Part shown: one piece after another, positions 39,055-48,401 of the stretch
How the letters are laid out: each line of letters opens with the position of its first letter
Numbering within the stretch: the stretch's first letter is position 1
NCBI RefSeq assembly: GCF_001885075.1
Contig: NZ_MODU01000004.1
Location: forward strand, 2,232,001 to 2,296,000
Reading direction: 5' to 3'
From: Alteromonas sp. V450
Lineage (GTDB): Bacteria; Pseudomonadota; Gammaproteobacteria; Enterobacterales; Alteromonadaceae
Length of the DNA stretch: 64,000 nucleotides
Notes under the pieces: generated by a model
Databases searched by the model: none
Told to the model about the DNA's origin: nothing
The model's input: the letters and a program-made list of their open reading frames with translations, nothing else
Made by a program: the position numbers and the translations under genes

Positions 39055-40164
39055 CTAATTGACAAATGCTCTTAACATAAACGCCATTGTCGAGAAAAGA
39101 GGGTTACTTTTTGGTATTGCGCAATCTTCTTGCTGTGTAAGCATACTTTCATTGAAGTTCATGGCGTTAAGTAGCTTGTCATTGACGACTAAGTCTGCAT
39201 GGCATAGTTCATAAGACTCATCAACAACGAAAAAGGTATTGCTCGCGTTACTGTGCGCTAATAAATGTTCAACGCCTGAAATAGGGGTAGTTGCATCGTC
39301 TTTGGAATGTGCAACAAAGAGCGGAACTTGAATCTGACTTCCCTCATCAATTTTTTCACGAATGGCGTTAATTATGTCCATAAGCTCTAATCCCGCCAAC
39401 CCTGCAACATTAGGGTATTTATAGGGATTAGGACCATGAGTTTGATAAGTGCCATCAATGATTCGAGCTAAGAGTTTAATACCCCAAATACGTGACATTC
39501 CTTCTGCATTTTCTGATAATGCCAATGCCCCTGAAAACAACATCAACCCATCGATATTGTTAGCCGAATTGAGATAGTGCTCCACCGCAAGCGCCCCGCC
39601 CGTGGAAAAACCACCGACAATGAGTTCGTCACCCATTTCATCAGCAAGAGCAATAACTTCAGCAACATGAGCCTGCCAGCGTTCAGCAAGATCCCAGTCG
39701 GACATATCAGAGGTCGCATCTCGTTTTCCGTGACCCGGGAGCAGAGGAACAATCACGGTATACCCTTCATCAAAAAGAATATCAGCAATTTCACGCATAA
39801 AAAAAGGTGAATCGCTAAGCCCGTGGAATAGCACGGCTACTTTACTTACGCCGCCTTCAACAGGACCACGGCTCAGCATGAAAGGCGCATTCCCTTCATT
39901 TCTTAATACGTTACTGCAAACGCCGAACTTATGTAATGAGGTTTCTCGGCAGGGCTGAGTTTGCCCCCACTCTCGAGTGTAAAATGATTTAAACTTTTCG
40001 CGGATCTCTTGTTTTGATATTTGTGATACGCCAGTGTTGTTACTCTCTGAACGCTTAGCTGAACTGACGTCATCATTAGCCACAACCAATGACGCGCTAC
40101 ACAAGAGCACCAATGCGCCAAAGAGACACATTATTCGCTGTACAAACACTCGCTTTCTCCACAT
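39055..40164 (-). CDS. Secreted alpha/beta hydrolase (lipase/esterase-like)
   Basis: A 369-residue protein with a signal peptide (1-29, ending V-V-A-N) and an alpha/beta hydrolase fold of the monoacylglycerol-lipase/thioesterase type. The oxyanion motif L-F-H-G-L-S-D-S-P is at 112-120. Nucleophile S187 is in G-F-S-T-G, acid D289 or D290 is in H-S-K-D-D, and catalytic H322 is in C-H-A-D. Cysteines at 72 and 83 could form a disulphide. Start ATG 40164 has a weak ribosome-binding site. Preceded by the terminator of the Prx-Grx gene. Substrate unknown: esters or acylglycerols are likely. Confidence 0.85.
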   Translation of the reverse strand: MWRKRVFVQRIMCLFGALVLLCSASLVVANDDVSSAKRSESNNTGVSQISKQEIREKFKSFYTREWGQTQPCRETSLHKFGVCSNVLRNEGNAPFMLSRGPVEGGVSKVAVLFHGLSDSPFFMREIADILFDEGYTVIVPLLPGHGKRDATSDMSDWDLAERWQAHVAEVIALADEMGDELIVGGFSTGGALAVEHYLNSANNIDGLMLFSGALALSENAEGMSRIWGIKLLARIIDGTYQTHGPNPYKYPNVAGLAGLELMDIINAIREKIDEGSQIQVPLFVAHSKDDATTPISGVEHLLAHSNASNTFFVVDESYELCHADLVVNDKLLNAMNFNESMLTQQEDCAIPKSNPLFSTMAFMLRAFVN

Positions 40165-40177
40165 AAATAAAACACAT

Positions 40178-40203
40178 AAAAAAGGAGCATCATAACATGC
40201 TCC
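40178..40203 (-). terminator. Rho-independent terminator after the Prx-Grx gene
   Basis: On the minus strand GGAGCAT-GTTATG-ATGCTCC is followed by six T (40183-40178). It separates this gene from the hydrolase gene downstream. Confidence 0.85.
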
Positions 40204-40243
40204 TGTTGGGGTAAGGCAGTTTAATGCAATACTGTCTTAGTCA

Positions 40244-40984
40244 TTAGCTAAGGAAAGCCTCAAGATCATCAGACCCACCGATATGCTTCCCACCAATAAA
40301 GACCTGCGGTACTGTTTCTCGGCCGCTTATCGCCATTAAGCTTGTCAGTGTAGCCTCTTTACCTAGCGTCAACTCTTCAAACTCATACCCTTTGTCATCA
40401 AGCAATTTCTTAGCCTTTGCACAATATGGACAGCCTGGTTTGGTAATAATAGATACGGGAACATTCGTTTGTTCTTCTGGCGCAATATACGCAAGCATGG
40501 TGTCTGCGTCTGACACTTCAAATGGATCGCCTGGAACATCCGGCTCAATAAACATTTTATCGACCACACCATCTTTGACCAACATGGAATAACGCCAGCT
40601 ACGCTTTCCAAAACCCAGTTCGGATTTATCCACAAGCATACCCATGCCCTCGGTAAATTCTCCGTTCCCATCGGGTATAACGGTAATATTAGACGCTTCT
40701 TGATCTGCGGCCCACGCGTTCATAACAAACGTGTCGTTAACTGATATACATACGATATCATCAACGCCATGCTTGGCAAATTTCTTTGCTAGTGCGTTAT
40801 ATCGCGGAAGGTGGGTTGATGAGCACGTAGGCGTAAAAGCACCAGGTAGTGAAAATACGACTACATTTTTGCCAGAAAACAATGTATCTGTCGTCTTCGT
40901 AACCCAATTTTCACCCTCTCTACATTGAAAAGACACGCTTGGTATCTTTTGACCCTCTTTAGATTCAAATCGACTGTCTGACAT
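40244..40984 (-). CDS. Hybrid peroxiredoxin-glutaredoxin
   Basis: A 246-residue fusion of a Prx5-type peroxiredoxin (about 10-165) and a glutaredoxin (about 175-246). The peroxidatic cysteine lies in P-G-A-F-T-P-T-C, and the glutaredoxin site is G-C-P-Y-C with T-V-P-Q-V-F-I-G-G. Such hybrids reduce peroxides with glutathione in one polypeptide and are known from Haemophilus and Vibrio relatives. I use the ATG at 40984, which has GAGG 5 bp upstream; the frame continues 14 codons further without support. Own terminator. Confidence 0.93.
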   Translation of the reverse strand: MSDSRFESKEGQKIPSVSFQCREGENWVTKTTDTLFSGKNVVVFSLPGAFTPTCSSTHLPRYNALAKKFAKHGVDDIVCISVNDTFVMNAWAADQEASNITVIPDGNGEFTEGMGMLVDKSELGFGKRSWRYSMLVKDGVVDKMFIEPDVPGDPFEVSDADTMLAYIAPEEQTNVPVSIITKPGCPYCAKAKKLLDDKGYEFEELTLGKEATLTSLMAISGRETVPQVFIGGKHIGGSDDLEAFLS

Positions 40985-41267
40985 AGCAACCTCATAGTTA
41001 ATAGCAGCGATGTACTGCAAATTCACCTACAGCACCGCGAGTTATTAAAAGACTAGATTGGGATAATACACAAATCAATAGGTATTGCCGCACATTCCTA
41101 AATATTAATTTCAATGCTGAATACTTTGTGATAGCTGCCTATGATTTGTTGCAAATATGTACAGCATGTCATCGTTCGACACCCTCTTGTACGAGAATTT
41201 GCTGTAGTCGCGTGATTTAGTTGCTTACTGACAACATTGCACAATTGAATAAACAAAGGATAAAGCC

Positions 41268-41963
41268 ATGATTATACTTGTTGGCGGAGAGAAAGGCGGT
41301 AGCGGCAAAAGCTGCTTAGCACAAAACATTGCCGTGTACTTGCGCACTGAAAAAGGGGCAAAAGTGTTGATGGTAGATTGTGATCCTCAGCGCACGACGT
41401 CTGACTGGATCCAAGAGAGGAAAGCGAATCCGAGACTAGCAGAAATAAACTGCGTTCAGTTATACGGAAAAATACGCAACGAATTACTCAGCTTAAGGCA
41501 ACACTACGATTATGTCGTTATTGATTGCGGGGGACAGGATAATCTCGCATTACGTTCTTCAATGGCGGTGGCTGATCACATACTTATCCCACTTCGCCCT
41601 AAGCGTCGCGACTTAAAAACGGTGCCGCACATGGAAGATATCCTTTCAACATGTAAGATGGTCAACCCTAAAATGAATGCGGCGTTCGTAATTACACAAT
41701 GTCCATCACTTCCAAGCTTGAGCAACAGAATTTTGGAAGCAAAAGAAGTGTGCCGATCTTTTGGAATACCTGTATTAAATTCTGTAACATTTAGCCGTAA
41801 CATGTATGATGACTCGGAAGAATCGGGACAGTCAGTAATAGAAAGCGAGCCTGAAGGTAAAGCAGCAACCGAAATAAGAACGCTTTTTGAAGAGTTACTG
41901 GCCGGAAAGTTGGAGGACGCGTATGAGTTTGCTCAGCCTCAAAAAGTCGAAGCCTATAGCTAA
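41268..41963 (+). CDS. ParA-family ATPase (orphan, small type)
   Basis: A 231-residue deviant-Walker ATPase. The motif G-E-K-G-G-S-G-K-S (7-15) has the signature lysine K9. Walker A' is V-I-D-C-G-G and the motif D-C-D-P-Q-R is also present. There is no N-terminal helix-turn-helix, as in plasmid type Ib and chromosomal positioning ATPases. Such proteins segregate DNA or position cargo by cycling on the nucleoid. Its neighbour, overlapping by 41 bp, encodes a small DNA-binding-like protein, a usual partner arrangement. The chromosomal ParAB near oriC has a larger ParB, so this is a separate system. AAAGGATAAAG precedes the ATG. Confidence 0.85.
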   Translation: MIILVGGEKGGSGKSCLAQNIAVYLRTEKGAKVLMVDCDPQRTTSDWIQERKANPRLAEINCVQLYGKIRNELLSLRQHYDYVVIDCGGQDNLALRSSMAVADHILIPLRPKRRDLKTVPHMEDILSTCKMVNPKMNAAFVITQCPSLPSLSNRILEAKEVCRSFGIPVLNSVTFSRNMYDDSEESGQSVIESEPEGKAATEIRTLFEELLAGKLEDAYEFAQPQKVEAYS

Positions 41964-42249
41964 GTCGTCACACAAAACTGTTGAAGATTTTATTGATGAT
42001 GCATTGCTATATGCACAAGGCCGAGGCGCTTCAAAAAGTAAATCAGAAGTAAAACCGGCGAGTGACTTGCACTTTTCAAATAATATCCTGTTGATGGAGA
42101 AGCCGAAAAAAAGTGAAGGTATGAAACATGCTACGTTTACGCTTACGCCAGAATGTATTGCAATGTTAGCTGAAATAGCACTAGATGAAGACAAAGCTAA
42201 ATCAGCCTTAATAAGAGAATGGATTAAACGTCACTACGACAAACGTTAA
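41923..42249 (+). CDS. Small ribbon-helix-helix-like partner of the ParA ATPase
   Basis: A 108-residue basic protein. The first 65 residues are Lys/Ser-rich and probably flexible. The last 42 (K-H-A-T-F-T-L-T-P-E-C to the C-terminus) fit a ribbon-helix-helix fold: a short strand, then two helices ending S-A-L-I-R-E-W-I-K-R-H. I chose the ATG at 41923 because GGAGG lies 6 bp upstream; the open frame extends 12 codons more into parA without such a site. The layout (disordered tail plus RHH) recalls ParG-type centromere-binding proteins. DNA binding or cargo-adaptor role is inferred. Confidence 0.7.
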   Translation: MSLLSLKKSKPIAKSSHKTVEDFIDDALLYAQGRGASKSKSEVKPASDLHFSNNILLMEKPKKSEGMKHATFTLTPECIAMLAEIALDEDKAKSALIREWIKRHYDKR

Positions 42250-42394
42250 TGGGGAACGCAGTCAGAAGCGTAATCTGACGCGCTGCCTCATTGAGGTGTT
42301 TTAGTGACATACATGGATGCGCTCGGCGATAGTCGTGATTATTACGTAAATAGTGAAATCCCGTTTCCAACGAGCAAATAGAGAGTAATTATCG

Positions 42395-44542
42395 ATGAGC
42401 CGTATTGGATTCGGCATCACAGAACCGCTTTTCGTTATGCTGGTGCTGGTGTGCGGACTTAACACACCAACGGTTAGCGGAAGCAGTGTGATAAGCAATG
42501 AAGTTGATGTAATAAAGGCGCTTTTAACATCACGCAACTACGATGAAGCCGACTACAAAGCGATGGTGTATCTTGAGCAAGCCCTTCAAGCCTCTACACC
42601 TGCTGCTGGTGCATTATCAGAACTGGGCGGAATACTTCAACAAAACGCCCGATTCGAGGCTTCTAAGGCGTTGTTTAATGCAGCGCTCTCTCGTTATACG
42701 GACGAGCGGGCATTAACAGATGTCGCAAATACGTTAGAAAAGCTTGCCGTTGCCGAACGCAACCTCGCGAACTTTGATGCGGCGTTCACTTATCTCCAAA
42801 GAGCCATGTCAATTGCGCATGTAAATAGCGATCTGCAACTGACTGCAAAATTAAATTTAGAGCTCGCATTATGGTATCAAGATCAAGGTCAAGCAGTAGC
42901 GGCACTCACACCGCTTAAACAATCTCTTTCCTACTTCAGAAGCAGAAATCAACGAAAAGAAGCGAGCGAATGTCTACTTCTCATTGGCGATTTATACCGT
43001 CACTTGAACGACACACCCGAAGCGAGAAAGTACTATACGGATGCACTTGACAACTTAAGCGGCATCACTGACAGCAGACTTCATGGGCTTGCGCTAATAA
43101 AGATTGGAGCACTTGAGCTAAAGTATGGAGAACATAGCGTTGCCAATACAAATATCGAAAGAGGACTCGCACTTTTAGAACTGACTCAAGATGTTGCCTC
43201 TATCGCAGAAGCACGTCTGATGATGGGGCGATCTTTCATAGAGCAAGGACGACTTCAAGAAGCCAGACAACTCATTAACGCGTCAATGATGTTTGCCACA
43301 TCCTCTGGACTCAAAAAGCTTGTGAAAGAGTCCAGAGAAGCGTTGGCCCAAGCTTTCATGAAAGAACAAAATTTTGAAAGGGCGCTGCTCGAGGCTAAAG
43401 AAGGCACTGTTTCAGCGAGAAACGCCCGGGATTTACACTGGCAGGTGCGTTTTCTATCGATACAATTAAGCGCACTGGTATCACTTGGTGAATTTAAAAA
43501 AGCATTAGATGTTCAGTCAGTTATACAGCAGCTACGCCAAGCTTTAGCAGACTCTGAAAATCAAAATGCCATTAAAGGGCTTCAAGCTGAGATTGAACTC
43601 ATACGACAATCTCGAGACCTAGAAAAGCTCGAAGAATCAAAACACATTGCATTGGCGCAGTTAGAAAGAGAAAAATTAGAATCTACGCTTATTTGGAGCC
43701 TATTTCTCGCGACCTTGCTTATGATGTTTCTCATTTGGAGTCGATTCAAACAGAGACAGCAAACGATAACATTGCGCCGTGAAGTCCGGCTTCAAACCCT
43801 CAAACTACAAGAAAAGAATGAAGAACTTGAAAACGCGTATAAAACACTCGAAGAAGTAAGCTTACGCGATCCACTCACCGGCCTCTACAATCGACATTAT
43901 TTAGAATCTCAATTGCCCGGAGAAATAAAACGAAGTCAATTTAACGCGAACACGGCCGAGCAAAATAAAACCCAAACTGACTTGCTATGCCTTCTCATTG
44001 ATATAGACCACTTCAAACGAATTAATGATGACTATGGTCACATGGCAGGAGATAAAATACTGACTGCTTTTGCAGGCGTGTTAAGAAAAGTATTTAGACA
44101 AACCGACCTTATTATTCGCTGGGGAGGTGAAGAATTTTTAGTCGTATGTCGACAGTCTAATAGAGAGGAATTGCCAGAGTTAGCAGAGCGATGTCGCGAA
44201 CTGGTTAATACAACGCCATTTGACATTGGCTTAGCACAACCCATTCATATCAGTTGTAGCATAGGGTTTTCACTCCTCCCTCTCGATGAAAAACAAAGCT
44301 TCGACGCCGCTTGGGACCTCACATTTTCTGTGATTGACTACACCCTTTATGCCGCAAAATTATCTGGTCGAAACGGCTGGGTAGGTATCATTGAAACCTT
44401 TGAAGATAAGCCACACTCAACCAGTTTACCTACCCCTTTTGATCTCAAGTTTAGCTTTCCAAGCTCAAGAATAGCCACGTCATTCAATAACGTGGCTAGT
44501 ATAATCTGGCCGACAAGCCACGAGGAGGCACCTAATGTATAG
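42395..44542 (+). CDS. TPR-repeat membrane diguanylate cyclase (GGDEF)
   Basis: A 715-residue protein with a signal or anchor segment (about 8-29), tetratricopeptide-type helical repeats (about 45-400), a coiled coil, a membrane helix near 436-455, a second coil and a C-terminal GGDEF domain. The catalytic motif is R-W-G-G-E-E-F. R-Q-T-D five residues before it is an intact RxxD inhibitory site, so an active, product-inhibited cyclase making c-di-GMP is expected. The TPR part would lie in the periplasm and sense a protein or peptide. It follows the ParA pair by 145 bp; the next gene overlaps by 8 bp. Confidence 0.9.
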   Translation: MSRIGFGITEPLFVMLVLVCGLNTPTVSGSSVISNEVDVIKALLTSRNYDEADYKAMVYLEQALQASTPAAGALSELGGILQQNARFEASKALFNAALSRYTDERALTDVANTLEKLAVAERNLANFDAAFTYLQRAMSIAHVNSDLQLTAKLNLELALWYQDQGQAVAALTPLKQSLSYFRSRNQRKEASECLLLIGDLYRHLNDTPEARKYYTDALDNLSGITDSRLHGLALIKIGALELKYGEHSVANTNIERGLALLELTQDVASIAEARLMMGRSFIEQGRLQEARQLINASMMFATSSGLKKLVKESREALAQAFMKEQNFERALLEAKEGTVSARNARDLHWQVRFLSIQLSALVSLGEFKKALDVQSVIQQLRQALADSENQNAIKGLQAEIELIRQSRDLEKLEESKHIALAQLEREKLESTLIWSLFLATLLMMFLIWSRFKQRQQTITLRREVRLQTLKLQEKNEELENAYKTLEEVSLRDPLTGLYNRHYLESQLPGEIKRSQFNANTAEQNKTQTDLLCLLIDIDHFKRINDDYGHMAGDKILTAFAGVLRKVFRQTDLIIRWGGEEFLVVCRQSNREELPELAERCRELVNTTPFDIGLAQPIHISCSIGFSLLPLDEKQSFDAAWDLTFSVIDYTLYAAKLSGRNGWVGIIETFEDKPHSTSLPTPFDLKFSFPSSRIATSFNNVASIIWPTSHEEAPNV

Positions 44543-44849
44543 AGGAAGTTGTGACTGTAAAGAAGTACAGTTTGAAATAGATACGTTAGCGAGAAGTAAT
44601 GTGAAAAACGCTGACTCTGAAACCGAGGGTAAACTGAGTATCGTTATTCCAAAATCGCAGTTGCTATTTAACTGCGCTCCTTCATCGATAGCTATACTTC
44701 ACGAAGCAAATGGAGACTCCCACTGCCTTTGTAAAATTTGTGGGAGCATACTCTATATACAAAAAGGAAACAGAGAAGAATGTACTGCTGAAGTCGATTT
44801 TGAGGGCCATGACGTCCTCAGTGATACATGCAGTCCAACGTTTCTGTAG
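44535..44849 (+). CDS. Short GFA/CENP-V-like zinc protein, degenerate
   Basis: A 104-residue protein starting with G-S-C-D-C-K-E-V-Q-F, the usual start of the GFA fold, and ending with H-C-L-C-K-I-C-G-S-I-L, like the second zinc motif. Cysteines 6, 8, 64, 66 and 69 could bind zinc. The middle C-H-C-x-x-C-R-K motif of typical GFA proteins is missing, so glutathione-formaldehyde chemistry is doubtful. Its start overlaps the GGDEF gene, with GAGGAGG upstream, showing coupled expression. Function unknown. Confidence 0.6.
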   Translation: MYRGSCDCKEVQFEIDTLARSNVKNADSETEGKLSIVIPKSQLLFNCAPSSIAILHEANGDSHCLCKICGSILYIQKGNREECTAEVDFEGHDVLSDTCSPTFL

Positions 44850-44860
44850 TGCTAATTACC

Positions 44861-44885
44861 TTTGCTATTAAAAGCATTTAGCAAA
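44861..44885. terminator. Weak hairpin between convergent genes
   Basis: TTTGCTA (44861-44867) and TAGCAAA (44879-44885) form an AT-rich 7-bp stem between the GFA-like gene and prsR. On the minus strand it starts with TTTTTGCTA and is followed by few T residues. Function uncertain. Confidence 0.3.
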
Positions 44886-44897
44886 AACCAATGCAAC

Positions 44898-46259
44898 TTA
44901 GTCACTACTCTTAATATCTTCGAGATGATACTTGTCTATTAAAGAATACAGAGTAGGTCTTGTTACACCGAGCAACTCAGCAGTTCTAGACATATTGCCC
45001 TCTGCTTTTTGGTGTGCTCTTCTGATTGCGCGACTCTCGGCAATTTCACGGACTTCTCGTAAGTTCAGAGTTTCAGGTTCATCGTCTGCGTCTACAGCCA
45101 TCAAGCCCAAGTCATCAGGCTGGATAACCGTGCCCTCAGCCATAATTACAGCTGATTTCAGTTTATTTTGCATTTCACGGATGTTACCCGGCCATTGATG
45201 TGCCATCATTGCATTAACCGCGGATTCTGAGAAACTCTTCGCTTTTGCTTTAAATTCTTCTCGGTACATATTAAGAAACGTTCGCGCGAGCAGGATCACA
45301 TCTTGATCTCGTTCCCTTAGCGGCGGGATCACAATTGGCATTTCACCAACGCGATAATAAAGATCTTCTCTGAACGTTTCCTCAGCAACCATATTTTGCA
45401 AGTTTCTGTGCGTAGCGCAGATTACTCTGATATCTACAGGGATTTCACTTCGTCCGCCAACACGCTCTATAACCCTTTCTTGCAAAAAGCGTAACATTTT
45501 TGCCTGTAAACCAATTGGCATATCGCCAATCTCATCCAGAAACAGTGTCCCACCTTGCGCTGTTTCAATTTTACCAACCGTCGTTTTATTTGCGCCAGTA
45601 AATGCACCTTTCTCATAACCAAACAACTCACTTTCTAGTAAATTTTCAGGTATCGATGCACAATTAATAGCTACAAAAGGCTTATCTCTGCGTGAGCTGT
45701 TCTCGTGAATACTGCGGGCAAACACTTCCTTTCCCGTTCCACTTTCACCTAAAAGCAGCGTACTAATATCGGTATTAGCAATTTTCTCAGCACGACGAAC
45801 AACCTTTTGAATTGCTTCGCTATTTCCAATGATCCTAGACATGCCGGTTCGAGTGCGCGCAAGAATGCTATTTTCTAACTCAAGCTTCGCTAGGTTAATC
45901 GCTCGGTGTACTAGAAGTTTTATCGTGTCAGAATCGATAGGCTTTTGATAAAAATCATAAGCACCGAAATCGATTGCTTTTAGCGCGTTTTGTTTGTCAT
46001 TGTTGCCTGTTACGACAATAACTTTTGTACGAGGTGCTAGAGATATTATATCGTGAAGAATACGCAACCCTTCGGATGCATTTGCTGGGTCGGGTGGAAG
46101 ACCAAGATCTAGCGTGACCACTTTGGGCTCAAATCGACGAAGCTGTGCAATCGCTGAAGCATGATCACCAGCAAAGACGACATTATAATCAGTCAAACTC
46201 CATTTTAACTGTTTTTGAATGCCTATGTCGTCGTCCACAACGAGTATCGTGTCAGTCAT
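44898..46259 (-). CDS. prsR: PrsR-type sigma-54 response regulator
   Basis: A 453-residue NtrC-family regulator: a receiver domain (about 3-120, phosphoacceptor Asp in T-L-D-L-G-L-P), an AAA+ domain (about 140-370) with Walker A G-E-S-G-T-G-K-E and the sigma-54 contact G-A-F-T-G-A, and a Fis-type helix-turn-helix at the C-terminus (M-S-R-T-A-E-L-L-G-V-T-R-P-T-L-Y). The overall form matches the regulator of PEP-CTERM/exosortase systems (PrsR), and its partner kinase gene lies 74 bp upstream. It would switch on sigma-54 promoters of exopolysaccharide or PEP-CTERM genes, which are not in this window. Confidence 0.9.
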   Translation of the reverse strand: MTDTILVVDDDIGIQKQLKWSLTDYNVVFAGDHASAIAQLRRFEPKVVTLDLGLPPDPANASEGLRILHDIISLAPRTKVIVVTGNNDKQNALKAIDFGAYDFYQKPIDSDTIKLLVHRAINLAKLELENSILARTRTGMSRIIGNSEAIQKVVRRAEKIANTDISTLLLGESGTGKEVFARSIHENSSRRDKPFVAINCASIPENLLESELFGYEKGAFTGANKTTVGKIETAQGGTLFLDEIGDMPIGLQAKMLRFLQERVIERVGGRSEIPVDIRVICATHRNLQNMVAEETFREDLYYRVGEMPIVIPPLRERDQDVILLARTFLNMYREEFKAKAKSFSESAVNAMMAHQWPGNIREMQNKLKSAVIMAEGTVIQPDDLGLMAVDADDEPETLNLREVREIAESRAIRRAHQKAEGNMSRTAELLGVTRPTLYSLIDKYHLEDIKSSD

Positions 46260-46333
46260 TTCATCATCCTATTAAATTGCGCCTTCCTTTGCAGTTACAC
46301 GCGTGTACTTTACTTTGATAATTAGCGTTGTTA

Positions 46334-48361
46334 TTAGTTTATCGGAAAATAAAGAGTAAAACAGCTACCTTTACCCACCTCACTTTGAACAGTCAGTTTG
46401 CCGCCAATAGATTCGATGTAGGTTTTAGCATCGTAGGCACCTATTCCCATGCCTGCATTTCCTTTTGTAGTGTCAAAAGGCTTGAATAACCTTTCATCAA
46501 CAAAAGTCTGCTCCATACCCACGCCAGTATCTTCGATTAACACAAGTTGAAACTGAGCATCAGCATCAACCGTTATCACAATATCAACGTGCCCTGTTTC
46601 TGGTGTTGCTTGCTGCGCGTTACTGATTAAGTGGAACAAAACATTCCCCACTTTCTCCTTGTCTAAATCAACTGACTTTTCGGAAACAAAATGGACTTTA
46701 GGTATTGGCAATATGGAAGAACAGCGCTTTTCAACAACATTGTCGATAATTTCTGAAAGAAGAAAGTTTGAATTCACTCCCTCTTCAACGGCTTTCTTAT
46801 CTGTTAATTGCTTGAGCATCTTCTCCATGCGAGATTTCGTATGCTCTAGTGTTTCAAATGTATCGTTAATAAAGTCTGGATTGTGTTTATGCTGTTGGGC
46901 ATTGGCAAGTATTAAATCAACCTGCGCCAGCACATTCTTTAAGTCATGTAAAACAAACGCCGACATTCTATTGAAGGCAGCAAACTGCGCGTTTTCAGCT
47001 ACTACTTGCGCCGCTTCATGATGTTGAATAAACGTACCTACTTGTTCAGAGACGGCCTTCAAATAGTCTTTTACTTCCCAATTCAGGTTGACTTTTCTTT
47101 CTTCACTTGACGCAAGAACAGCGAACCCCCATAGCCCACCATCTTTCAGTAACGGTACAAAAAGTTGATACCCCCATTCTTTCAACGCCTCTCTGTTGAG
47201 TTTGAGCCCCTGATAATCAAAAGGCTTGACTGAGTACGCGTCTGTATCAATTATCCACCCGTTTTTACCGCTGTATTCAACAAGTTCTGATATGATTTCG
47301 CCTGCCCGTTTACTGTTTTGTCTAGGAGCCGCGGCTGCGATGGGCTCGTATCCATCTTTTGTGATCTTGTAAAGTAACCCTGAATCGTACTGTATCGCGT
47401 TTAACAAGCCAGTTAGACCGGCGTAATGAACGTCAGCAGAGGAGTTTCCTGCTTTTGTCAGCCACTTAGTCAGCTTTACCCATTCCACGCGATAATCAAA
47501 TTGATTAGCAAAAAAGTGTTTAGTGATAAAAACTTTTATTTTTGTCCGAAAAGCATTGGACAAGAGTACGGTGGCTAACAATGCAAAAGAGAGCACGACA
47601 AGGATGATTTGGACCGTTGCTCCCCAATTGCCCCCCATGTAATTAATGACGTAGCCAATTACTGCCATGACAAACAGGTAGCCGCCCGCAACGAGCAGTA
47701 GTGAACTGTGCAATACAACATCACGAGAGATAAAGATATCAATGCCCCAATGATGAATTCTACGTATAGACACAACGAGCAAAGGCATGAGCGCGAAATA
47801 AATGTAGCCTCTCGCAGCGATATAACCTACCTCTATTTGATTTACCATGGTTGCGTTTGCATAAGTAACAAACTCAAACAAATTGGTTGCGCCCAAGTAA
47901 ATAACCAAAGGTTTGAACGCCCACTGCTCACTGCCCGCTTGTCGGTAAACCACTTCTAATAGCACTAACACTTCTAACGACAATATGATGAGTACTAAAA
48001 AACTCCACGACGGATTTACGGACAGTAGAAAAGGAGCGATTAGCGCAAATAGTGGCGGCCCAATAATGACCAACGTTATTGGGCGCTTTATAACATCAGA
48101 GAAGTTCGAAAAATTTGTTTGCAAACACCCCGATAAAAACAATAGCCATGCTAGTTGCTTAAGTACGTCTGCATTCAACAACGATGTTAACGAGACCGGT
48201 CCAAACAAAAAAGTAACAAGGCTGGAAGACCATGCGAACGTGGCTGCAGTCGCAAACACAAGAAGGTGCTTTGCAACGCCGGGGTTTCGGACAGTTAACA
48301 ACAATAATAACAGCGCAAGATGCGCTAGGCTGCTTAGCGCATAGCCTACGTCTGAAATCAT
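46334..48361 (-). CDS. prsK: PrsK-type membrane histidine kinase
   Basis: A 675-residue sensor kinase. About eight helices cover residues 5-270, then a GAF-like domain (about 310-450), a dimerisation domain whose acceptor histidine is in F-V-L-H-D-L-K-N-V-L, and a HATPase domain with N-A-Q-Q-A, E-D-T-G-V-G-M and G-M-G-I-G-A-Y motifs. It matches the PEP-CTERM-system kinase PrsK and is paired with prsR. The stimulus is unknown. It follows a FabH-like gene by 40 bp and may share its promoter. Confidence 0.9.
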   Translation of the reverse strand: MISDVGYALSSLAHLALLLLLLTVRNPGVAKHLLVFATAATFAWSSSLVTFLFGPVSLTSLLNADVLKQLAWLLFLSGCLQTNFSNFSDVIKRPITLVIIGPPLFALIAPFLLSVNPSWSFLVLIILSLEVLVLLEVVYRQAGSEQWAFKPLVIYLGATNLFEFVTYANATMVNQIEVGYIAARGYIYFALMPLLVVSIRRIHHWGIDIFISRDVVLHSSLLLVAGGYLFVMAVIGYVINYMGGNWGATVQIILVVLSFALLATVLLSNAFRTKIKVFITKHFFANQFDYRVEWVKLTKWLTKAGNSSADVHYAGLTGLLNAIQYDSGLLYKITKDGYEPIAAAAPRQNSKRAGEIISELVEYSGKNGWIIDTDAYSVKPFDYQGLKLNREALKEWGYQLFVPLLKDGGLWGFAVLASSEERKVNLNWEVKDYLKAVSEQVGTFIQHHEAAQVVAENAQFAAFNRMSAFVLHDLKNVLAQVDLILANAQQHKHNPDFINDTFETLEHTKSRMEKMLKQLTDKKAVEEGVNSNFLLSEIIDNVVEKRCSSILPIPKVHFVSEKSVDLDKEKVGNVLFHLISNAQQATPETGHVDIVITVDADAQFQLVLIEDTGVGMEQTFVDERLFKPFDTTKGNAGMGIGAYDAKTYIESIGGKLTVQSEVGKGSCFTLYFPIN

Positions 48362-48401
48362 TAATACCTGCCCACCCTGTTAAAATCTTACGCTAGCTAG
48401 T

